64,000 nt of DNA from Stenopsyche tienmushanensis (lineage: Eukaryota > Arthropoda > Insecta > Trichoptera > Stenopsychidae), in NCBI GenBank assembly GCA_008973525.1, contig WACJ01000405.1, positions 558,001 to 622,000 on the forward strand, written 5' to 3'. A model generated the notes under the pieces. That model did not search any database. It worked only from the letters and a program-made list of their open reading frames with translations, and was not told the DNA's origin. Made by a program: the position numbers and the translations under genes. Positions 49,143-61,400 of the stretch are shown in pieces (the stretch's first letter is position 1; each line of letters begins with the position of its first letter).

Positions 49143-49388
49143 TTAAGGTGCTCCTTATTTTTTGACTTTTTAAAAATTGGGTGGTCAATCCGTCATATGA
49201 TTTTCTGTCCTAAAATAATGAATACGTGTTTTTTTTTTAAATTAAAGGTCTTAGAGGTCGCCACCATAGATCAAAGTTTCAGATGTTATATAGCCACTTA
49301 GATTTGAATCCGGCTTATTGATTCTGGTACGTTTATTAATCTATTTTTCAGTAGAATAGCATGCAAAAAGACTTAGTATTTCACTATA
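49143..49388 (+). repeat. dispersed repeat, copy 1 (inverted copy at 58.25-58.47 kb)
   Basis: Begins TTAAGGTGCTCCTTATTTTT and aligns almost end to end with the complement of 58252-58473. Shared blocks include GATTTTCTGTCCTAAAA, ATACGTGTTTTTTT, TA(T/G)(A/G)GCCACTTA, CTTATTGATT, GTTTATTA and GTAGAATAG/GTGGAATAG. The length near 240 bases and the sharp TTARGGTG.TCCTTATTTTT end suggest a short non-autonomous element of unknown type. Confidence 0.72.
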
Positions 49389-52049
49389 GTTAACCTTATG
49401 ATCAGGAGATGCACAAATTGTACACCGTAGATCGAGCGTTCATGAGGAACCCAAATTTCTTGTTTGTGCAACTTTCCTATGCATCGAAGACTGATCTCTA
49501 ATTGTAGATCATAGATAACCAATCTTTAACAATAATATCTCAATTGTTTGATGAGGATCTTGATAGTAGAAAGAACCAATAGTTTTAAATTATTTATACT
49601 TAGAATTATATGCTGGAATAGGATATGTTGATAATGATAAAGCGCAGTGATATTGCAAGTTATTCATTTAGCATTGCTTTAATTGTCAAAACTTTGAATT
49701 TTTTAGAAGTTACTAATTCTATAATATAGATTTATTACTCGAAGATCATGATCATCATCAACTAGAATAAAAATACCAAGAAATCATTTGATTACTTAGC
49801 ATATCGTTTGAACAGCCAGGACTCCGCTTGATAGTCGTCCATACTAACCACATAATCTTCTTTAAATATTTCCATATTCAAGTCTTAATTTAAGAAAACT
49901 TCTTAAATAAAAAACATTTTAATCAAGCATACATAGTTCATACTAATATGTAACTGAATTCTGATAAATGAGTATAATAAAAATGAATAGGCGAAAACAT
50001 ATTGGACACATTTATATGCATGAAGCGTGACAGTCCATATATCAATAAATGCGTCGCGCATTGAAAAGGTTAATAAAATCGAATAAGGATATATAAATAT
50101 GCGTCATTTTCAGCAATAACCTAAATATAATATAAAAATATCAAGATTTATAAAATAACCTTATCATATGGGGAAGTACACATAAAATTAATGAAAAAAA
50201 CTGTAATGTCAATCGTTATATAAATCTTTGGCTCTTGTAATAATTTGTCAAGTATTTAAAATCCATTTTTTTAATTCTTATTTTTAAAGACGTCGATAAT
50301 CCAATATAAAATATGCTTCAACATAATAACGCCACGATCCCTAGGGATGCTAAACTAATATCGATATTTTTTCAATATGATAGCCGCCCACCTCCCTTGT
50401 TTACAAGTTTTTGAGTATTTTTGCAGATCCCGATCGCACATACAGGATGTTCCGTTTGCTTGTAAATATTTATTCATCACAGGATAAATGATATTTGGCG
50501 CAATGGTTTAATCTTGGGTACATATTTAATGAGGAATCAAAATTTCGCATTTATCACGGAATTTAAGCGGAACAATATTTCTTGGGTATCGCAGTTTAAG
50601 CTGCGGCGTTATTACAAAAGTTGTTGGGTAAAGAGAAACGGCTTAATCTGAGAGCTTTTAAAAAAGCTCTGCTACTAGATGTTTAAGATATTTCCCTCGG
50701 GATAGGAATAATGGTGAAAACGTGGTCAGGATTGCGGCCCGCTTGAAGGAATGTCGGTGTTCTATCATGTTTTCTTGAAGATTTTGTTATATAGTTAGCC
50801 AAAGGCACAGCAGCTTACCGATAAGGGCATTTTATTTTTGGAAGAAAAAATGTGTCTTCTTCAATTTTGAAATACCATTTGATGGAAAAGCGAATGATTT
50901 ATGAAATATTTTCCCTCGATGTTCCAATAATTGGATTTTACTTCAAGTACGTGTTCTATTAATGGAATCATACTCGTGCCATTTTACTTGCCCTTAAAGT
51001 CATCTCTGTCGCTGGAGCACTCCAAAAATATTTTCGCTCCTGAAAAATAGTTGCACACGTCCTTCTAAAATAATATCGCGAAATAGAAGCAAGTAATGGG
51101 AGTTTGCTTGTAAATTTTAGTTCGCTCACGGATGAGGTCACGTTAGACTGATTTTCTCCCGTCAGGTCCTTTGTTGTGGAACGGCCTAATGGATGTTGGG
51201 ACTAAAAGCAACCGACACCAGAAAACTGGTTGAATGTGCACCGGTCTAAACACTGAAATTGAGAGAGGCTTTCAGGAGCTTTTCACTTTTACACCCCACG
51301 AATATGGAAACAGGGAATAATGGCGGGGTGCATGCGGGACCTACTAAAAATAACGGCAGAAATTTATGATTTTCTTTCAATGCACAACATTTATTCTCAT
51401 TTCCACCATACATTTTCCAATGATATTTCTCATGCTTTTCACATATAGTTTTGGCTCTATAACCTGCCCTAGTGATAAAAAACACAAGAATATCTCAAAA
51501 CCTATACTTTAAAACTATTTCTCATTTTTGCATTGTATTTTCAACATATATTTCTTATTTTCAATGCAATTGCTTGATTGTGACAAAGAACATATTCTAT
51601 TATTTTATTTTAAAATGATCAGCAGCTTTCTGTCACGCAGCAACGTTTTGCCAATTCAAGAAGATTCATTGCCGAGGCTTGACATGAGAATTTTCACGAA
51701 GTTTAATTTCACGCTTCTTTGCACATTTTTCATTTCTTCAACAAAAATATTTATTCTGAAATATCTTTGGGCATTGGTATTATCGGCTTATCAAATAGTA
51801 TTCACAATATTTTGATATAGATTGTATCTAATATATTAAAAAAATAGACTTCTTAGCGAGTGGCTTTAAAATAGCATGAACGTGGGTAGTCCAAGAAGTA
51901 TTCGATATAAGAAAGAAAATACAAAAAGTTTAGAAAAAAATATCTGTATTTATTAACTTAGTCTCTTTTCAGCTCGGTACACTTTCCCTAGTGATGTTCA
52001 ATAGCTTTTATATTCTGTTTACATATGTGTGAAACGATACATTATTTTT
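49389..52049. other. gene-free stretch
   Basis: No gene recognised. ATACAGGATGTTCCGTTT at about 50439 looks like a transposon terminus but no partner end was found. Confidence 0.4.
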
Positions 52050-52990
52050 AGCCTAATGCGGTCATTTTTTCTTGATGTTATTCTTGAAGGTAATCAATAA
52101 TGATTATTCTACATGCATCCCAAAAAACTGATGTCCATAACCTTGCCTGAAGATTGAAACTGTCTTCGCCTTCTTTGGAGCTGAATCTCTCCTTTCAGTC
52201 CATTGTTTTGAATGTTTCATTTATCTCCAGTGGGACCAATTAACAGCTCAGGTCAGTAAAGATCCTGATGTTCATTTATCGCTCTCGGTTTAGAAATTAC
52301 CTGAGATGTTTCTGAGTCGTTCCGGATTATTGGAAGTTCCAATTCATCACAGGGCACGGGTGGTTTAGGGCTTCGCTCTTTGGGTTTGGACTTTTTCCGA
52401 TCTCGGAATATCCGCGTAGAGATGTTTTATAGACATGTTCGAGCATTGCGTCCGCCGTCAGCGGTCTGAAAGGCGGACCTGTTTGGACACACAAACTTTG
52501 TAGCCACATTTTCCTCTTTTAGTGCGTAAATTATGGAAAGAAATGCATTCGCAGGGCTTTCTACGATCTCTATAATCACGGAAGCTCCCACAGAAGGCCA
52601 ATTTGAGATCGATATCGCGAGTGAGATTAGACTTTCCCCTCACACATGAAACCTATATATTTTTCTATTTTACTTATTTGTTTTATCTAGTTTTAATTTA
52701 GAAAATCTAGCTAGCTTCTTCCCCGTGGTCAGATCACAAATGGCAACTAGAAGTTGAGAGTGATGGTGTACTCGTGCACAAAAACTCTTTTTTTTGCTAT
52801 GAAACTATCGCCAAACACTCGATTGAAATATCCTCACAACGTCGTCTTTGTTACATTGTGAGCAAACACGGCACCCAACTTGCGCATAGCTTTCTCACAT
52901 CCAAATTTTCAGTCAATATGCAATGTTCAACACTTTTAGAAATACTGTGTCTGTTAGCTCACGCACTTTCAGTCGACGGTCACAAGATCT
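52050..52990 (-). mobile_element. irritans-type mariner split by unrelated sequence
   Basis: Two minus-strand blocks follow mariner order. The upstream block (52990 to about 52735) reads RLKVRELTDTV, then after one frameshift VEHCILTENLDVRKL and CASWVPCLLTM, a stop, QRRRCEDISIECLAIVS and KKEFL. This is the second HTH and linker of irritans-type transposases. The downstream block (52222 to about 52050) reads KQWTERRDSAPKKAKTVS and then, after a frameshift, FWDACRIIIIDYLQE, which is the segment after the first catalytic aspartate. Normal spacing between these blocks is about 90-100 bases; here it is over 500, so some 400 bases of partly GC-richer foreign sequence (about 52260-52690) interrupt the element. 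TIRs and the second and third aspartates are not recognisable. Confidence 0.82.
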
Positions 52991-54194
52991 TGATGAAGTA
53001 TGCTTGAAAATTTGGAGGGATGCTGATTATTGGATATTACAATGACAATGAATGCTGATTTGCATGCGCAAATTTCCATTTTAAGCCGTTTGATCAAATA
53101 TATACTTAGCGGCTGTAACTAATGCAATGGACCCCAAAATTTTAACCGTAAGAGATGCCGATAGATAAGACTTTTTAGTAGCCCTCAATAATGTTGATGG
53201 TATGCGCTGTTGAATTCGTCGAGTCGAGATTTTTCCCTAGCTAAGCATTACTTACATCGTATTTAACTGATAATATCTGGAAATAAGCCGGTCGCATGCA
53301 TTATTCGAGTCTTTGGATAGAAACGCGACATTAGAATAAATTGCTTATCTCCACTTCGATTCGTCTCCACCCTCCTTCCGAGTGAGAATAAAGTTTAATA
53401 CCTGCCCCCTTTCTTCGCCGCCCCCTAATGACGAGGGCGGTTTTATCTATAACGGCCCTGCCAAATTCTTTGGTCCAAAATACGAATCGATACTGAGGTG
53501 GAAGAATTCCCGGTTGATATCGAAGAATATGAAAGCTCTGTGACGTTGAAACCTTTTGACTGGTCCGCTTTATTTAATCATTTTTACGCACGAGCTGAGA
53601 AGTAGTCGCTGATTATATTGTTTTATCATCGAATCGAATTTTTCTATGGGAAATACTTTCTGCTATCTAAAGTTTCGTGATGTGACCCCGATTCGGTTTC
53701 TATAAATAAGTTTTTGAATTGTTTTGGGTTCATTAAGTCCTGTTGACATCTTTGTTTCGCAGGGAACGTTTTTTTCCTTAATAAAAAATATCACAAGAAC
53801 CTTATCGAAAGATTCCGCTTTGTACGACTGGAATTGAAGGCTCTTTGGAGAAATTTGTAACAAATTCGGGAATAAGCCATAGCCGATTAAAAAAAATGCT
53901 TATACAGCAAAACTGCTTGATTCAGAAGGTATTGATCTTACCCTAAAAGTAAATTAATTAATTCTAATTCAAAAAATAATTAAACATTCTAAAATTATGT
54001 TTAAAAAAATGCCTTATGATAAAAAATTTTATTCTTATAAAACTCGATTATTTAATCTAAACTTTAATCTAAATTCTTTGAAAAAACATAAGCGTTATAT
54101 GGCTATTATGTAACGAGACCGATGATGTAATCTAATTATTAAATACAATTGCAATTAAATCAATGCTAAATCTTCCAATAGCTAAAATTCCTAT
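52991..54194. other. gene-free stretch with a GC-richer patch at 53.3-53.5 kb
   Basis: The segment about 53340-53490 is GC-rich with several CpGs (for example CGAGGGCGG) but has no open frame. It might be conserved non-coding DNA. Nothing else recognised. Confidence 0.4.
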
Positions 54195-54784
54195 TTAACA
54201 CATTGCATGCGGGAATCATTTGTCGCCATTCACAGAATGCAGAAGAAGGTTATATCTTTTTTGAAAAAGGAAGACAAAAATTACGTCAATACAATACATT
54301 TCGAGCCTTATATTGTATTTTACATAGCCATCTAACATATTGTATTAATTGAAAAGTAAATTCATTAATATTAACCCCTTCAACGTTTTGATTCACTATT
54401 AAAAGTGTCAACCGTAGTGACGCGATCTTTTCGCCTTTTCGGCCTTTTCGCATCATATTCAGTTTACGAAAATAGTATATCATCAAGTTCGAAATAGTCA
54501 GTTCCCGAGATGAATCATTCTTACATTTAACGTACACAACACTGCAATATGACATATCCGTCATTTTCCACTGAGGTTTGCCTAACTTTCACAATGCGGA
54601 TATATCCGTCATACCCACTTTGCATGGACTTTGGTCACGACGGATATATACGTCATATCCACTTAAAGGGTTAAAATAGAATTAAAAGATGTCTCAAATA
54701 AAAATACTGGGATCACAGTCTCCCGCGCCCAACGAGTGGCGCGCCGAGGACTGTGATCTTCGTCTCCCGCATACAATGTGTTAA
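54195..54784. mobile_element. TTAA-flanked piggyBac-like non-autonomous element
   Basis: TTAA at 54195-54198 and 54781-54784 flank 582 bases whose ends are 16-base inverted repeats. CACATTGCATGCGGGA is at the left, and CACATTGTATGCGGGA is at the right when read on the minus strand (15 of 16 identical). Exact TTAA duplication is characteristic of piggyBac-superfamily insertions. There is no long open frame, so it is a MITE. Inside the right end a GC-rich hairpin is formed by GATCACAGTC (54711-54720) and its complement (54749-54758), with CGCGCC/GGCGCG pairing further in. A second TTAA-flanked segment is nested inside. A related right terminus, TCCGCATACAAAGTG, lies at 55441-55455 before another TTAA. 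Confidence 0.75.
54371..54674. mobile_element. nested TTAA-flanked segment with 44-48 bp tandem repeats
   Basis: TTAA at 54371-54374 is followed by CCCCTTCAACG, and CCCTTTAAGTGG (minus strand from 54670) precedes TTAA at 54671-54674. CCCYTT ends beside TTAA are common in piggyBac-like elements, though the inverted repeats here are short. The right half holds three imperfect tandem copies of ATATCCGTCAT..CCACT starting at 54554, 54602 and 54646. It lies wholly inside the 54195-54784 element and so would have inserted later. Confidence 0.55.
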
Positions 54785-55025
54785 TTGCAACTTAAACTAA
54801 GTTTATATTAACTCAATAAATACCACGCGCACAGATCTGTGCGTTTGGTCATTTCAACTTTATGCACAAAAAAACCATGTTGACCTTGAATTTTACTTAA
54901 ATGTATTTATTAACATTTTGTTTATAAATACTATCTATGATGTAATTTAAAAAAAAAATTATAACCAAAATGAACGACTAAGTTATCAGGGTTTTCGAGT
55001 CATGATGGCAGCATAAAATTTATAT
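54785..55025. other. AT-rich spacer with a 16-base palindrome
   Basis: CGCACAGATCTGTGCG at 54828-54843 is a perfect palindrome. Nothing else is recognised. Confidence 0.5.
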
Positions 55026-55223
55026 TCAATAAATTCCCTTCTATTGCGGCGAGGTAGGGACCACGCTATAAGCACTATAGAAAGGTAGACACCCATTACA
55101 AAATTTGTAGGTATTTAGTTTATTAACACACGTAAAGAGGCATCAACTGTATCATATGTATTTCACCAGTTGCTTACATAAAAGACGCCGCAAACGAAGT
55201 GGACGCTATAGGAGGGTTGACTG
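55026..55223. mobile_element. possible short pogo/Tigger-like MITE
   Basis: Read on the minus strand from 55223, CAGTCAACCCTCCTATAGCG is of the CAGTC..CCCTC..TATA.CG type found at Tigger/pogo ends. A weakly matching left arm (CCCTTCTATTGCGGCGAGG, about 55037) would make an element of about 200 bases. The flanking dinucleotide at the right is CA rather than TA. The same terminus recurs at 58251. Confidence 0.35.
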
Positions 55224-57263
55224 CACACATTTTTTTCTGTATTTAATTAATATAAATGTTACCTAACCTTAAATAATACCTTTTTTGAAGGTTCTCTTTG
55301 TATTATCCGATATTCTAATTTCTTATCATCAAACCACGAAATGCTTATAAATTTTTAGCCACAGAAGTTGATGTTCACTATTGACATTGATTTGATACTT
55401 TTATACCCACGCATTCTAAACATAGCCGAACCAAACCAACTCCGCATACAAAGTGTTAAATAATTCCCGATAATATGGCGTAATTAGTTTGAAAAAATTT
55501 CAAATGAACTTAATATAGCATTAAATTTATTTCTATAGATAATAATACACACATGTTTCAATATAGCAAATTGTATAAATTTTTAAAAAATACAAATATG
55601 TCATAGATTTTTTTTACAAATTCGTTATATAATACATTCAAATATACAGTTTAAATTTAAATTTTCAAGTATAAATGAATCACATTTTGCATTTCAACAC
55701 GCTGATACAAGCACCACATATTGAAAACTACTTTTATGTTTAAATATATTGATGAAATATTTTTTTTATTGGTACTTCTGAAATTTCGATTCAATCTATT
55801 GGCTGGTTTAAGAATTATATCAATTTTATGAAAAAGTAAAATTTTATGAATTTCTTTCGAAATCGCCCGGACTTTAAAGTGTTAGTCGATATATGTGAAT
55901 ATGTGCGTTCTCATGGAAATACAACCGTTTGATGGTGACGTTAAAATTTATTGATATGCAAATGTGGGTTGAAAAACTTGTCGATGTAATTGACTTACGT
56001 AGCTATCGAAATGTCTTCGTGTCTGTATTTAATGCGCAATATTTTACTAATTTGAATGTATATTTATTATGTAATATATGAGCACATTGATGTTCAAATG
56101 CTTGCCAGTTCGTATGATATGTGTATATGGATTTATGTTATGGGGGATGATGGTTAAATTAATTTCCCACAAATCATTTACGGTCGTGGTATTAAATAGG
56201 CTCGATCCCTTTGTCTCGAATATAAATCCTGCTCACCAAAATCCATTACCGGTAAATTTCCTCCTCGACGTCAAACATCCATCCATTTTGATTTGTCATC
56301 GTGTCGATAGCATTAAGTGATTTGGTGCATAATGGTGACCAAAGGGACACATATGAATCTAATATGACGGGTTATACCGAATAATCGGTTTATTCGAGCA
56401 TCCAATCCGCGTGCCGGCTCGTCTCACCTGCCACCCCCAATAAACTTTATTCCTTCAAAACGTTCGTCCGAGGGATATAAAGCGAGACGTCTCAATTTAG
56501 TGCACCTTGAATACCAAGTGCCCCCGGGCTCAAATGAAAATGGGTTTCTGCTCAAATGAAAATGCATACGTTTAAAATTCCCAGCATATATGCAATAACA
56601 CAAGCATTATCTAATAGGATGGAATTCTTCTTCCAGACACTGCTTTGTAAGCCGGCCCCGCTTCGTAAAAGGATCCTATGATACATAAGCCTCGTACTGC
56701 ATATTTAACTCAGACTTATTGAAATGAAGTTAGCATACGTCGGAGCAGTGTTCTCCTTCGACGAATTCTATTTATTTTTCTCTAAATAAATTCTGTAATA
56801 TCGCATGTCATACGAGAAAATCTCACGCATCGGATTAATCCTTGGAGACGGGCGCAAAGAAAAGCTCCTTTATAAGAAATGTGCGTGGTGATATTGTCTG
56901 ACGTGTGCGGTTTATAAGTCTCTAAAATTACGAAATTTGACACGTGTAAGGCGATATGAATTTCGTCAAGCTTTTGCTTGTATTTTATAAACGCTTGAAC
57001 ATATTTTTAATGAAAATATCATCCAAGCATAATTTCTTTAAAAAAAAATGGATATTAAATGCATGATGTGACACAAATAATTCGATGAAAGTCGAGCAAG
57101 TATAATGTAATGTAAAAATAATGATATTTAATTCAACTTAATTTACCCATGCGTAAACGTCACATCATCTTTACATAAAATTTCTACATCCCTTGCTTAT
57201 AAGGAGATCGTCTATATCACACAACCAATACGATACTTTAACACTCAGAAACCCGGTGCAACA
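55224..57263. other. gene-free stretch
   Basis: A short direct repeat, GCTCAAATGAAAATG, occurs at about 56528 and 56551. The part near 56390-56530 is less AT-rich. No gene recognised. Confidence 0.4.
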
Positions 57264-57808
57264 CTATCGGGTGACACATAAATCACATGGCATTGATTTT
57301 TTTGTATCAGGATATTTCTTTCTGTAATCTTTTGCTAACAAAAACAAATATTGCATTTGGTTTGATATTGATATTAATTTATTATATTCCTTCATTAAGG
57401 CAACACCACGCTGAGCAATATCATTCACTACCTGCATAGAATGGACCATTTTCTTTGCAGGTTTAAAATCAGAGTCATCCTTCCAAGTTTCAACATCTTT
57501 CTGGAAAAATCGTAAAGAATTGCTTGTCACAGAGTTTTCTATGCTTTTCAGTGATGTGTTCGATATCAATGTTTTTTTTTCTTCTTTTGCACTTTTGATT
57601 CTTAGTGCATCAACTATATTTTGCTTATCTTTAGTTGAAAGTTCATCGTCAAAAAATGCAAAAGATACAAACTCTTCTGACAAGTACCATAAATGGTCCG
57701 GTATTTTTTTCATACCAACTTTGGCCATTGTTTGCTTTATATTTTCAAAGGATACCAGATCTTTTAATAATTGTAAGTCGTTTCTTAGTGCTGAATATCC
57801 AATAGAGG
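57264..57808 (-). CDS. uncharacterised protein fragment, possible terminal exon of a transposon-derived gene
   Basis: The frame ends in a stop at 57264 and is open upstream through an ATG at 57728 to about 57808, some 181 codons, clearly beyond chance for DNA this AT-rich. The residues are mixed and charged: HLWYLSEEFVSFAFFDDELS near the start, then a coiled or charged linker, FFQKDVETWKDD, VVNDIAQRGVALMKEYNKL and QMQYLFLLAKDYRKKYPDTKK before the end. The ND.A.RGV.L...N.L....QQYLL....RKKYP pattern is like the C-terminus of a family of uncharacterised, often multicopy arthropod proteins I recall from memory; I cannot name a function. A TAA lies just upstream at about 57810 and TTTTAAG could be a 3' splice site, so this may be a last exon, or a remnant. 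No signal peptide or membrane segment is seen. Confidence 0.5.
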
Positions 57809-58237
57809 CTTAAAACTAGTATTTTATATAAATATTACGACTGCGAAAAGACAAATATTGTTCACAGCTTTCATCAGCTTTTTCAGTTTAAACTGATGTT
57901 TAAATTTAAAAAGCAAAGTATATATTTTTCCATTTTCTGCTCCAGAAGAACACAAATTCCATTTCTTAAGCCGATATTTACAGCTGTGATGTTAAAACAT
58001 AAACATAATACTTTAACTGATGCAGAATTGGTTTTAATTGGTCGATAAGCTAAATATTGGTTTTATTTTGAATTAATAACTCCCGTCAGTGCTTATGGAA
58101 TAAGTTAAAATAAGTACGTATAATTGGGAAAACAAAAACGGGTTCTCTCGCTAATGACTGAATTTGAAGTGAGGAACAGGGCAGGGCACAATCTCAATAT
58201 GTACCCGCAAGAAAGAATTAAAAAAGGGAAGAAGGGG
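57809..58237. other. stretch upstream of the 57.3-kb frame
   Basis: No further exon of the minus-strand frame could be recognised here, and no promoter elements stand out. Confidence 0.4.
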
Positions 58238-58251
58238 AGGAGGGTTGACTG
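58238..58251 (-). repeat. Tigger/pogo-like terminus followed by TA
   Basis: On the minus strand from 58251, CAGTCAACCCTCCT matches the terminus at 55223. TA at 58252-58253 is consistent with a target duplication. An element ending here would extend to the left, towards the 57.3-kb frame, but its other end was not found. Confidence 0.4.
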
Positions 58252-58473
58252 TAGTAAAGTAGTGAGTCTTCCTGCATACTATTCCACTTCAAAATAGTCT
58301 AATAAACATACCAAAATCAATAAGTCCGATTAATAGTTAAGTGGCCATACAGCGTATTTTCGGAAACTTTTTAAAATTGTTTTTTAATAAAAAAACACGT
58401 ATTATTTTTTTTAGGACAGAAAATCACATGATCGCCTAATTTTTTAAAAGTTGAAAAATAAGGACCACCCTAA
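58252..58473 (-). repeat. dispersed repeat, copy 2 (inverted copy of 49.14-49.39 kb)
   Basis: Its complement begins TTAGGGTGGTCCTTATTTTT (58473 leftwards) and aligns with 49143-49388 over nearly the whole length. The alignment ends where the CAGTCAACCC terminus begins, so the Tigger-like terminus may have cut into this repeat. Confidence 0.72.
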
Positions 58474-61400
58474 TAAATATATTTTTAATTTTCTTTCAAA
58501 GGAAAAATATTGTTTGGGATCAAAATTTCCCAGAAATTACAAAGTACTCTGAATGATATTTGAGATCCTAATGAAATAAATTTCATTTCAGTTTTAAAAA
58601 AAATGAAAATAAGATGGAAATATAATAATGAAGAATGGAAAATATCCTAATTCTCAGAAGTTTAGGAACACGTATTTTGGTAAGAATTTACAAAAATTAC
58701 GTTATTGCAAAAATCCACCCGCGCTAGAGAATATGCGGTCCGCGCCAATTGCCCCGCAGTTAATGTGTTTTAAGTAGATGATTTAATGGATGGATAAAAA
58801 AATATTTTTTATGAGCATCATATTTAATTAACCACAGTTCCTGAGGCATTTTATTATTAATATGACCCAGTATTTTAGGAGACATCGAAAAATTCAAACT
58901 TTAAAAATATTAGATGAAAAATTATTGAGTGTCTTAAAGAGTGAAAAGAAAGATATTAGTTATTGATCAGCAAGGAAAAGCCAGGTTTAAATGTCTTATA
59001 TCGTTTGCAATTTTAGCTCATAGACATGATCAATAACATGTATTTTCAACAATGAATATACGTCAGAAAAGTTATAATAGTCTTTTTGCTGAGAGTTTGC
59101 CAATTAATTCAAATTTGTTTTGGAAATCGTGAAAATTCGACTGTTTATCTAAAAATTTTTAAAGCTCGAAACATTTTTTCCGTTATATTTTCAGCTATGC
59201 TTTACATAAAGTCAAGAATTATTTCTTTAAAATGAACAAACTTCTTTGCTGTTAAGTCCTTTACTTCCATAATTGCCAGAAAAGAGTTTAATAAAACGAA
59301 CAAGAAGGAGAATATCTTATCTCCAGTACCAATTTCAAGTGGATAAACCAGAGATTCACAATCTTTGGTATCATCTAAATGAAAATAATGAAAAATGATT
59401 AGCATGAAAAACTCCAACAACTATCTATTGATTTTTAACAAAAAAGATGAGTTTTTGTGCCATCTTGTTAATATCATAAATACAATTATGCCTTAAATAT
59501 TATATAATATTGAGTTGAAAACTGAAGTTTTTTAGGCTTACATTATTAAAAACTTTTTAATGTTAAAGGGTCAATTTTGTAATGTTTATTAAAATTTACG
59601 ATGTGTAACTATAAATTGAAAATTATGCTATAATGCAATTATTTTGCAATAATTTCGTATTTAAAATTCCCATTGGATTATTTATGTTTGGAATTCAATC
59701 AAATTAAAACAGAAATAAATTATAAATCCTTGAATGAAGCAAACCGTTACTAATTTGATTGTATGAAAATGCGTACTCGTTTGTAATAGTCTGTGTCTCT
59801 ATGCTTATGCAAATAAATTGAAATATTAACGAGTTATCCATTTTTTTACTGTTGAAATAATGGCTAATTTTCGATACGTTTCTGTAATGTGTATTTTCAG
59901 CGTGTACTTTAAGAGTATATGGATACCAGTACAAGACTTTCTTCCTTGGGGCAAAAAAAAATCTCTGCACAAGAAGGGAAAGTTGGTCTCTATAGGAAAA
60001 ATAGAGGGGTTTTCTAACCCTCTTGACTGCGAAAGCTTGAGGCTACTCGTAAATCTATGAAGACGATAACATCCTTTAAAGCAGATACTGTAGAAACAGC
60101 ACCGTTTCAAATTTACATATGCCCCAAGATTATGCTTTTTTCTCCACCCAAAGGATTAAAAATCGCTGAAAAATATTATACTTACCATTGCATTAATATT
60201 GATATATACATAACATACTTAATACATTGGAAACTTACGATTCGCGAATGTCTTCATGCCCTGAGCTTCAAGTCGAGTTGATATTTTCAATTACACATGG
60301 CTGAAGATTCGGAGCACTCCACCATAGAAATATTAAACATGCAAATATAAATTTCGAACACATATCATTTGTACGTGGAAATTGAAATCGTTTAGCGGAA
60401 TTCCATTTTGGAATGGATAGTTTGATGAAGCATGAAACATTATTGCTACACAATGCATTTCGAGTTCAAAATATACAGGAAATGTGCATGAAAACAGATT
60501 TCACAGAATTGAATTGTTTCATGTATGCAAAGAATGAAAATAGACAAACATAGTAACTGATTTGTAATGCTACATACTTGACATTGCGATACAAATCAAA
60601 TACCTTCAAATCATTCACTTTTATGTCCGATGAGAATGCATTGAAGTTATTTCGTTCGCTGTTCAAATTTAAACAAATATATTTGAAACGCACAATCTCT
60701 ACATTTTATTGGCAATCTGCAGTGCTATTAAGCCTTTTTGCAATAGATGAACAAATGTACTTGTTTATCGATAAGATAAATAAATCATCAATCTCAATAT
60801 TAAATCATATCTATAATAAATGAATTTGTGTTCAAGTCACGGTCTTAATATGCCGATTATATATTGGAATTTCATTTTATTAATATGTAACAGTAAATAT
60901 TTTTTAAAAACAGATGTCTCTTTCAGATCTTGAATATGTTCCTTATTCATGATATCGACTCTGATGATTACCCTAGTGCAAGGGTACTTAAACCGATGTA
61001 GTCCGCCGACCCTCTTTAATACAACATTTTTATTTGGCGACTTCTTGAACAACTCTTTTTTGCTGATCCCATCCCAAACCTATTTATTTCACAGCTTTAA
61101 ATTTTAAGCTTCTTAAAGTATGAAAATTCAAATAAGTAGGATACCTTTTATATACAATATCTTCTGAAGATCCCATATTCGTTTTAGAGCGATCTTCGCC
61201 TTAGATCTCATTTAACAATGATGATCTACCATTGACTTCTAAAAATAGTAAAATTAGGGTAAGATTTTTTGAATAGGAATAATTTAAAACTATATTTAAA
61301 TTATTGTTGCAAATTCAGGCATATAATAAAAGTATAAAACCTAACCCACTAAGCTAAAATTTGGTCCCCATATTTGATTTCTTCGGAATATTTCAATTAA

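Noticed and set aside
50439..50460. ATACAGGATGTTCCGTTT looks like a generic transposon end
   Set aside because: Single occurrence without inverted partner.
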